From contig CAYQCE010000010.1 of NCBI GenBank assembly GCA_964415885.1, positions 1 through 64,000 on the forward strand: a stretch of DNA of 64,000 bases, given 5' to 3'. A program made the translations under genes and the position numbers. Position 1 is the stretch's first letter; each line of letters begins with the position of its first letter. Shown one piece after another: positions 42,626 through 50,800 of the stretch. Under the pieces are notes generated by a model, which saw nothing but the letters and a program-made list of their open reading frames with translations, ran no database searches and was not told the origin of the DNA. The DNA comes from CAYQCE01 sp964415885. Lineage in GTDB: Bacteria > Zixibacteria > MSB-5A5 > JAABVY01 > JAHJOQ01.

Positions 42626-45049
42626 CTACGGGCATTCAGAGCAGGGTGCCGGGCCGCCGCCGAAGACATACGCTATCAGATGAACCACGTCATCGATATC
42701 GATTCCTCCGACACAGTTGGAATTTCCTGCCTCGACCGGGTACGGCGCTGTTCCGCTGGTGAAGACATAGTTGATGAGCATGACGATATCGTCTATGTCA
42801 ATACCGCCGTTGCCGTTGACATTCCCGCATGTGTATACGAACAGGTTGAAATCTGTGCTGTCGGACGATGCCTCGTCTGCGACTGTCACGCCTATCGTCA
42901 ATACCTCATACAGGTCGGGCGCCACGCCGGTTAGTGTGTCATTCACGACCGATATCCATCCCGGATAACCGCTGTATGTGATCGTGAAAACCGTATCATC
43001 GGCGTCGATTATCTCCGGGGAGTATGCGAATGTCTCAGTATTACGGCAGAACATCGTGTCGGGCTCGACAACCGTAACAGGCAGGTTGACGTCGTTCACG
43101 GTTATATCAGCATATTGCGTATCTGCATATTCGCCGTCATCCGCGATAAACATGACGGAGTACAGCCCTTCCTGGAAATAGTCGGGATTGAACACAAAAC
43201 GCCCGGTGCTGTTGCCATAGTCATTGAACGTTGCGTTGTCCGGCATATTCAAGCATGTCAACTCCGGATCGGTTCCGTCGGGATCATCGGAGAAGACATA
43301 GAAGCTGAGCGTCTGGCCCTCGTCCACTTCCTTATCGGCAATCTCATCCATCGTCGGAGGCAGGTTGACATTCTGCACGGTTATAGTAACTGTAATCGTG
43401 TCATCCTCGAAACCGTCCGTAGCGACAAACTTTGGATAGTAACTACCGGCCTGCGCGTATGTCGGTGTGAACGAGAAGTCACCAGTGCCGTCTCCGTTGT
43501 CCTCGAACACGGAGTTCGTCGGTAGATTCAAGGCGCTCAGAGCCGGTATGGTGCCGTCCGGATCGGAGGCAGTCACGCGGAAATGCAGGGAATCACCCTC
43601 GATCACCGTCTGCGGATTTATTGCGACGAACTGCGGCGGGTCATTGACGAGTAGTACCTCGTACTCATGCGCCCATGCCTCGCCGATGAATGGATGCGTC
43701 TCGACTCGTCCTGAATTGTCGGCTGCTTTGACGAAATAGTTGACAGTCGTGCCAAGTGACTGTACTGGAAGGTATGCCTCGAATGTGTCCGGATGAGCCG
43801 TTGCCGACAGGAGCATCGAGGTGTACGCTCCACCGTCTATGCTGTAGTACACCTTAAGCGAATCTGTAATCAGGCCGGTCTGCGAACAGTCCTGAATGAC
43901 AACCTGAAGGTGGCGCACGCTCAGCGTGTCCTCGGTATCCTGCAGGGGAACGTGATGCACCCGGAGCATCTCGCGATCCGGTACTCCCATCGCACGGCAG
44001 TGTATGGCGTCATCATCGAGCCATGAGCCGTCGAAGCCGATCACCTCGTAACCGGGCATAGCGTCCTCGTACGTCTGAAGAGCTACCGCATCCCACGATG
44101 AGTTGAAAGTCGGCACGAAAACCTTGTCGTTGAGAATTATCGAATTCGTATAAGCGGTGCCGTACGGGCAGTAGACACGCACGACAGTGTACGGCTCCCC
44201 CCACGATGACGTCATCTGGGAAAGCTGATCCGCGCGATCGTTCAGGAGGTCGTGGCTGTAGTCGCCGGACGGTACATCCTTCACGAGAACTGTCGTGGGA
44301 TTCAGGAATTTCGCCCAGCAGTCGATGTGGTGAATTCCGCTGTACTCGATGTAGTCCAAAACCTCGTACTGGTTACCGAGATACTCGAGCATGATAGAGT
44401 CAACTTCTGCATCTGTCAGGCTTGGGTTCTCGTTGTAAACGAGCTCGGTCGACATCGATACGCCGAGTCCGTCCGACATATGATTCCCGCCTGTTGTAGT
44501 CAGGTCCATACCATAAACGGACATGCCCCAGAGTGAGCCGACTACCGATGGAATCAGATCATCCTGCGGACGCGGGCGGTTATAGATATGATCGACAATC
44601 TCCATGGACTCGTCGCTGAAGATGAACCATGGACCGTAATCCCTTGTCCAGTATGTATTTGTGGAGGCGATTATCCACTCGCAGTTGTCCATGTTCACGC
44701 CGTTTGACTGGTAGGCGCTCTCTGCGTTCTGCTGGGATGATGCTGAGCCGCAGATCGTCCATACGGTTACTGTATTCGAATACTCGGCTATCAAGTCATA
44801 GGGTATTCCGAGCGGCCAGCGGATAATCACGCCCTCGGAGGGTTCCCACTCGGCCGGATTTCGTATAAATCCCCCGGTGGGAGGATCGGTTCGCTCATGC
44901 ATGATTCCGATTTCATCGAGACGGGTCATCTCTTCCGGAGTCAGCCCAATCGATTCAGGATGGTAGATATCCTCCTCGGCAGCGTAAAGCAATGCGGAAC
45001 ATGCGATTAGAATGCCGAGTGAAAGCAGTAGCAGTCTGGCGGGTTTCAT
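42626..45049 (-). CDS. Secreted PPAD-type peptidylarginine deiminase with Ig repeats and dockerin
   Basis: An 807-residue exported protein. Signal peptide about 1-23. Residues about 55-370 form a guanidino-group-modifying fold whose closest pattern I know is Porphyromonas gingivalis PPAD, which citrullinates C-terminal arginines. Likely catalytic residues are D137 (WTRDYGP), H241 and D243 (IHHIDCW), N302 (YTNSIILN) and C351 (DAIHCRAMG), the same set as PPAD's D130, H236, D238, N297 and C351. The NRPRPQDD segment (R158, R160) matches PPAD's carboxylate-binding arginines R152/R154. An Ig-like domain follows (as in PPAD), then two to three cadherin-like/He_PIG repeats (DPDGT patterns) and a dockerin (CGNVNGNGGIDIDD, GNSNCVGGIDIDD) instead of a type IX signal. 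A plain agmatine deiminase role is unlikely given the export signal. Confidence 0.82.
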   Translation of the reverse strand: MKPARLLLLSLGILIACSALLYAAEEDIYHPESIGLTPEEMTRLDEIGIMHERTDPPTGGFIRNPAEWEPSEGVIIRWPLGIPYDLIAEYSNTVTVWTICGSASSQQNAESAYQSNGVNMDNCEWIIASTNTYWTRDYGPWFIFSDESMEIVDHIYNRPRPQDDLIPSVVGSLWGMSVYGMDLTTTGGNHMSDGLGVSMSTELVYNENPSLTDAEVDSIMLEYLGNQYEVLDYIEYSGIHHIDCWAKFLNPTTVLVKDVPSGDYSHDLLNDRADQLSQMTSSWGEPYTVVRVYCPYGTAYTNSIILNDKVFVPTFNSSWDAVALQTYEDAMPGYEVIGFDGSWLDDDAIHCRAMGVPDREMLRVHHVPLQDTEDTLSVRHLQVVIQDCSQTGLITDSLKVYYSIDGGAYTSMLLSATAHPDTFEAYLPVQSLGTTVNYFVKAADNSGRVETHPFIGEAWAHEYEVLLVNDPPQFVAINPQTVIEGDSLHFRVTASDPDGTIPALSALNLPTNSVFEDNGDGTGDFSFTPTYAQAGSYYPKFVATDGFEDDTITVTITVQNVNLPPTMDEIADKEVDEGQTLSFYVFSDDPDGTDPELTCLNMPDNATFNDYGNSTGRFVFNPDYFQEGLYSVMFIADDGEYADTQYADITVNDVNLPVTVVEPDTMFCRNTETFAYSPEIIDADDTVFTITYSGYPGWISVVNDTLTGVAPDLYEVLTIGVTVADEASSDSTDFNLFVYTCGNVNGNGGIDIDDIVMLINYVFTSGTAPYPVEAGNSNCVGGIDIDDVVHLIAYVFGGGPAPCSECP

Positions 45050-45221
45050 TCACTCTCCTATCTCTCGTATGATGCTATATCAAAGATTCCGATATTTCGG
45101 ATGGTAAACGTAGATGAAGTACTTCCCGTAATATAGCCCAAATGTAGATTTTGGCAAGGCATAAGAGGGTGCCGAGCCGGTCTGATTCGGAATTGCGCAG
45201 TAATCCCCAATTTGAAACCCG

Positions 45222-47543
45222 TCAGTGTGTTACGGAGAATACAACCTCTGTCGACCTACCTTCCTTATCTATACATACGAGGCTGTGATATCCGGGTGTT
45301 GGATCGATAAATACACGATCGGAGGCGGAGCCGGAGTGAATCAGCTCCTCGTCGAGGAACCAGTAAATTCTGTTCGTTGAATTCGAGACTGACGCTTTGA
45401 GGAGGATTTTCTGGTATTCTGTATCTATGCCGGCCCGAATTCGATACTCGACACCATCTGACGGTGATTTGATCATCGGCGGATGATTGTCAACGATACG
45501 GGTGCATTCGGGGCTGAGCGTTGGTACCGGCTGGATCGAGTGACCGTTTTCCCGAAGAAAACTGGCGACTTCCGGCGGCCATATTTCACAGATGATCTCT
45601 TGCGTGTGCTCATTCCGGCCGCTTTTGGAGCAAAGCCGGTATCCGGTGGATGTATCCACGAACACGGTTTGATGAACCTCGCAAAATCTCGACGGTGAGA
45701 CACCGGGGATGTAGTATTCGCCAGTTGTCGAGCTGCACAGGTCAGTACAGATATGCCCGCTCGCCGCGCAGACTCGGCGACGATCGAGTCCGTCCGGTGC
45801 TTCAAACCATGTCGATGACCTGCTCTTTTCGAGAGTGGTGATGATCGAAAACAGAATCGGCGCGGCCGCTTCCGCTCCGACCAGTTCCGGCACACCTGTG
45901 CCATCGAAATTGCCGACCCATACGCCGACCGTGTAGTGCGTTGTGAACCCAACGCTCCATGCGTCCCTCCGACCGTACGATGTACCGGTTTTCCACGCTA
46001 CTTTCGGCATATCGACAGACCAGTCCCAAACGGACGGCAGGTCCGGTCGTCTCAAGTCGGTCAAAATGTCTGTTACAATATAAGCCGATTCTGCGGACAG
46101 AAGCTGTCTATCCGGCGAGGGTTCCTCGGTGAGGAGAAATCTCGGACTTGCGAAACGGCCGCCTTTTGCGAGTCCGGCATAGAGGTTAGTCAGCTCGATG
46201 AGCGTGATTTCACCGCCGCCGAGGATGAGCGACAGCCCGTAATGCTCGAAATTCTTGTCGAGTGATCTAACCCCGGCATCCTTCAAAAGCCGATAGAAAC
46301 GCGACACGCCGACAGCGTCTTCGAGCCGCACCGCCGGCACATTCAGTGATCGTATCAGGGCGCCTCGTGCGGTGACGGGACCGTTGAACAGCCCATCGTA
46401 ATTCTCAGGCGAATAGCCGGAATAGTCGACGGGGACATCGAAGAGAATGCTCTTCTCGGAAATCAAGCCACGGTCGAGGGCGAGGGCATAGATGAACGGT
46501 TTCAGTGCTGAGCCGGGCGATCGCGGTGCACGGGCGCCGTTGACCTGCCCTTCCGCTTCGCTATCGTCGAATTCGCGCGAGCCAACCAGTGCAAGGACGT
46601 CCCGGCTTTCGTTGTCTATGACAACCACCGCGCCATTTTCGATACCATGTGATAATAAGGGATCAAGCCCGGCTTTCAGCAGCCTTTCACAGAGACTCTG
46701 CAGCCGAGCGTCAACCGTGGTCTCGAGAACGACAGCTTCCGGATTTTCCAGCGCGAGGTCGGTCGAGAGATGCGGAATCTCGAATGGCAACTCGGTCCGT
46801 CTGCACGGTATCGGTTCTGACAGCGCCTCCTCCAACTGCCTATGTGAGATTCTCCCGCGAGACTGCAGAATCTGCAATAAGTTTCGGCGAGCCTTTTCGG
46901 CGTTGGCGCACTGAAGATCGGGTCTCAGAGTATTGGGCGATTTTGGCAATGCCGCCAGAAGTGCGGCCTCACCATATGAGAGAGCGGCGGGAGGCTTGTT
47001 GAAATAGATGTATGACGCCGCCTTGACTCCGACAATGTTTCCTCCGTACGGCGCGAGGTCGAAATAGAACGCGAGAATATCATCCTTGGAGTAGTGCAGC
47101 TCAAGCTGGAGCGCCCGCAGCACCTCCTTGAATTTGGCCAAAATCGTGCGTTCCCTGGGTTCGATCAGTCGCGCAACTTGCATTGTGATGGTCGAGGCTC
47201 CAAGGAGATACGATCCCGCTCGGAGATCGACCCATGCAGCGCGGAATACCGAGAACGGATTGACTCCCGGATGATGGCGGAAGTAGCGGTCTTCGTACTG
47301 GAGGACTGCATCGATCAGTGCAGGCGACAGCTCATCACTTCCCATGCGCATCCGCCACATCTCATCGGGCGCAAGGAAGACACGCATGATCTTTCCATGC
47401 CGATCCTGTACGATCAGTGATGAATCCGGGTAGAGGCGGTCCTCCGGCAGCGGGAATGCGAGATCAAGGATGAGAATCGCCGACAGAAGCGCGAATACCG
47501 AAAGTAGCGCCGGCCGAAGTTTTTTGAAGGAGCTTGCCCGCAT
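45222..47543 (-). CDS. pbpC: Penicillin-binding protein 1C
   Basis: A 773-residue bifunctional-type PBP. N-terminal membrane helix (about 10-30); glycosyltransferase 51 domain with catalytic Glu84 in QYEDRYFRHHPG and STITMQVARL; transpeptidase domain with Ser345/Lys348 (PGSALKPF), SLN and KTGTS; and a C-terminal BiPBP_C domain (MIKSPSDGVEYRI) specific to PBP1C. It is the partner of the upstream alpha-2-macroglobulin, a pair (yfhM-pbpC) conserved across diderms and thought to link protease trapping to wall repair. The cupin gene lies between them; its stop is 6 bases before this ATG. Confidence 0.93.
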   Translation of the reverse strand: MRASSFKKLRPALLSVFALLSAILILDLAFPLPEDRLYPDSSLIVQDRHGKIMRVFLAPDEMWRMRMGSDELSPALIDAVLQYEDRYFRHHPGVNPFSVFRAAWVDLRAGSYLLGASTITMQVARLIEPRERTILAKFKEVLRALQLELHYSKDDILAFYFDLAPYGGNIVGVKAASYIYFNKPPAALSYGEAALLAALPKSPNTLRPDLQCANAEKARRNLLQILQSRGRISHRQLEEALSEPIPCRRTELPFEIPHLSTDLALENPEAVVLETTVDARLQSLCERLLKAGLDPLLSHGIENGAVVVIDNESRDVLALVGSREFDDSEAEGQVNGARAPRSPGSALKPFIYALALDRGLISEKSILFDVPVDYSGYSPENYDGLFNGPVTARGALIRSLNVPAVRLEDAVGVSRFYRLLKDAGVRSLDKNFEHYGLSLILGGGEITLIELTNLYAGLAKGGRFASPRFLLTEEPSPDRQLLSAESAYIVTDILTDLRRPDLPSVWDWSVDMPKVAWKTGTSYGRRDAWSVGFTTHYTVGVWVGNFDGTGVPELVGAEAAAPILFSIITTLEKSRSSTWFEAPDGLDRRRVCAASGHICTDLCSSTTGEYYIPGVSPSRFCEVHQTVFVDTSTGYRLCSKSGRNEHTQEIICEIWPPEVASFLRENGHSIQPVPTLSPECTRIVDNHPPMIKSPSDGVEYRIRAGIDTEYQKILLKASVSNSTNRIYWFLDEELIHSGSASDRVFIDPTPGYHSLVCIDKEGRSTEVVFSVTH

Positions 47544-47549
47544 GACCCT

Positions 47550-47825
47550 CTATCCGAATGTGTAGTGTTTGCGGACATCCTCGAGGATGTTCCAGCGGCA
47601 GGACATACCCTTTGGAAATGTGACCAGGTCGCCCTTGCCCATCTCGGTCGGCTTGCCACCGTCCGGCGTGACAATCACCCTGCCCTCGAGGAAGAAGCAG
47701 GTCTCCGCCTCGTCATACGACCATGGGAATTCGCTCTTCTCCTTCTCCCATATGGGCCACTCGAATACACCAGCGTCTTTTAGCTGCTGATCTGTCGGAT
47801 TGCGTTCAATCTTTATCTCCGCCAT
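47550..47825 (-). CDS. Small cupin-domain protein
   Basis: A 91-residue single-domain cupin of the DUF861 (Cupin_3) type: FEWPIWEKEKSEFPWSYDEAETCFFLEGRVIVTP (shown in part only as SYDEAETCFFLEG), then GDLVTFPKGMSCRWNI. Related small cupins are ureidoglycolate-like or sugar-binding; activity is unknown. It sits between the alpha-2-macroglobulin (1 base) and pbpC (6 bases). This is not usual for the pair, so it may be a passenger or a local addition to the operon. Confidence 0.8.
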   Translation of the reverse strand: MAEIKIERNPTDQQLKDAGVFEWPIWEKEKSEFPWSYDEAETCFFLEGRVIVTPDGGKPTEMGKGDLVTFPKGMSCRWNILEDVRKHYTFG

Positions 47826-47826
47826 T

Positions 47827-50800
47827 TCAGTCTCCTCTCTTCGGCTGAACGATTGTAATCTGTCCCGATGACGCCACCGATGCTTTCATCGGGGCATACA
47901 TTGCCTCCGCTCGAATCGGCGGAAGTATGAACTCGCCGGCCGTCACAGCCCGAACGGCGTAGTAGAAATGCTCGTCCTTACCCTGGGCCAGCTCACCGTA
48001 CAGAATCAGGCGATCGTCGCGAATGTCCGTGTATTGCGGTTTGTAAGTATTCCGACCGATCCATTTCATCTGTTGGCTCGATCTCAGGCGCGGATTCTCT
48101 ATTTCAAAGCCGGATGGCAGCACTTCCACGACTGCGACATTGCTCAGCGGCTCATTTGGAGCCTTGAGATAGACATCCACAATCACCAGGTCGCCCTGCT
48201 CGAATCTGCCGCCGGTGATCGCATTGCCGTTCTCGTCCCGATAGACGCGCCTGACAACGATGTCATTGTCGTACTCGCGGATATTCAGGTCGGATGGGAG
48301 CCCGTCGGTTCGCCAATAGTAATAAGCTGTGCCGCTTCCGTCGATCGTGATTGTCACAGAGTCGCCCATATAGTGATCTGAGGTAAGTGACAAGCCTGTC
48401 TCATCGAACGCGTGCGCTTCACCGCCTATTACGACCGTCCCCTGGAAGTCCGTCTCTTCCTGAGTTTCGAGCGCTTTGCCGAGTGCCATCAGCGCGAAGG
48501 CATTGTCCTGCGTGGAGTACCAGCGACCGAGATCGGTCGCGCTTCGGGTAAGTTCGGATATCAGCCCAGGAATGATCGGACTTCTCGCGTCGATCCGGAG
48601 AAGCACTTCGAGGGCAATCGCTCGGGCGCGTGTCGGTGAGTTGAAGACGCCGCCCGATTCGCGTTCCTCATCGGTGAAGGCTACATTCGCTCGTTTCGGT
48701 AGAAGCTCCCGGGCCGTTGGCTCGTCACCCGACAGCGCAAACGCCCCGGCGAGCTGATAGCGTGAGTAGAGAACCAGCTTGTCGAGCAGGTTATCCTTCA
48801 GGTAGTGCATCCTGCTTCGATTCGGCTCACCCGCAAGCGCGAGAGCATAGCAGGCGTAGACGTTTACCGTGAGCGAGCGTCCGTCTACGTTTCTCGCCGC
48901 ATTCGAGAGTCTTTCGACTGCCCCCGTAGCGCGCTTGTACACACGATCCGAAACCGTGAAGTTCCTTTTTCGTGCCTCTATAAGAAAATGAGTTGCGTAG
49001 ACAGTCGCCCAGTCATTTTGATAGTCGGTGGCAGGCCAGAATGAGAAGTCTCCTGAATTAGACTGCAGATTTTCGACCTTACGAATTGCTTCCTCGACGT
49101 AGTAATCCGCGCTGTTTGTTTCGAACAGGTCAGGTTCCGCGGCTTTCGCAATTTCATCGAAGTACAACAGCGGGAATGCCCGCGACACAGTCTGCTCGAG
49201 ACAGCCGTGCGGATATCGAAGCAAATACTGAAGGCTCTTCGCGAAACGAACGGTGGGGAGAGATGAGATCATCAGGTGATGAGTGTCCGTACCTGGAATG
49301 ATGTTCGATGGATACATGAAAGATACAGTCTCGCCCTCCTGGATCGATCCCGAGCCGTAGTATGTTTCGTACGGTACCGGTGCTCTCACAGGAATGTCTA
49401 CTGAGTATTCGGTTGAGACTCCCGGCGCTGTAGCCCTGATTTTGAACGATGCTTTTCCGAGCGCATTCTCTGCCTCCACTCGAAAATATGCCGCGCGCTC
49501 CTCTTCGTCCGCGAGATCGATCGCGAAATTGCTGTCGATGAGCCGCACGGGTCCGTCGGCGGTAAGTCGCAAATCGACGATGGCGCTTTTGCCCGTGCCG
49601 TTGAACACGCTGATCGGGACTGTGAACGAATCCGTTGGGGCTATGAATCTAGGAAATGTGGGCGTCAGCACGATCGGATCGCGGACTATGACCTCGCCGT
49701 CCGCTCCTCCGAATCTGTTGTCCTGAACCGCTACGGCCATAATTCGCAGTTTGCCATTGAATTGCGGAACGTCATACTTCACAGAACCAAAGCCGCGCTC
49801 ATCGGTCTGAACTATGCCGGACCAGTACGAGACCGGTTTCACTCGCCGCACTGCGCCTGGGGTCAGATGGCGCTTCCGCGCCGCCTCGACATCTCCGCCC
49901 GGTGAACTCTGCGATGGCTCAATTTCCGGCAGAATCATGCCGTAGAGGTCCATGGTCTCGACAGAGAGACGTCGTTTGGCGAAGAAATACTCAAACGGGT
50001 CCGGATTCTCGAAATCGGTGAGTTGAAGAATCCCCTCGTCGACCGCAGCTACAGTCAGGTGGACACTCTTGCCTCCCGCGTTACTGACGTTGAACCCGAT
50101 CGGAAGCGTTGTTTTTGGACGGATCACATCCGGAAGATCGAGAGAGACTTCGAGCTTGTGATCCGCCGCACTGACATGTAACGGAGCCGCACCAAATGCG
50201 CGCACCGGCGTGTCTTTGTCGATGCCCTCAATTGACCGTATCAGGTGCACAGAAACATACACATTTGGCTTATAGCCGGCATTCACCGGAACATCGACCG
50301 TTGCCGTGTTTTCCGACATCTCCAGCACGCGCTGTTCATAGATCGTGTCGCGTTCGATTGTGAGGAGGGCTTGTCCCGGGAAGGGTGCTCGAAGCTGGAC
50401 TCGCGCGGTCTCACCGGAGCGGTATTCTTCCTTGTCGAAATCAATTTCGATACGATCCGGAGATTCCATGGCCCAGGGTGAATATCCCCAGCCTGACGCG
50501 TAGAACTCGATCGCGGACGACGCTCCAGATTCGGTTTCCCGTGCCACAATCCGGTACTTGCCGTTGTCGGTCGGAACGAAATTGAAGGCAACAGGTTCTG
50601 CTTGCGATTGGAGCGACATCGACTTGACCTCATCTTCGATACGCTCGGATTCATAACGGTATTCTCCGCCTCTCGTCTGCCTGAGAATTGTCTGCCAGTA
50701 GACCCGGAAAATTTTCAGACTGATTTCTCTTTCGGACACTGGAATGCCGTCCGTGTCGAGAAACACTGCCTCGAACTGCGACGGCTTGTTGGGTTCCGCG

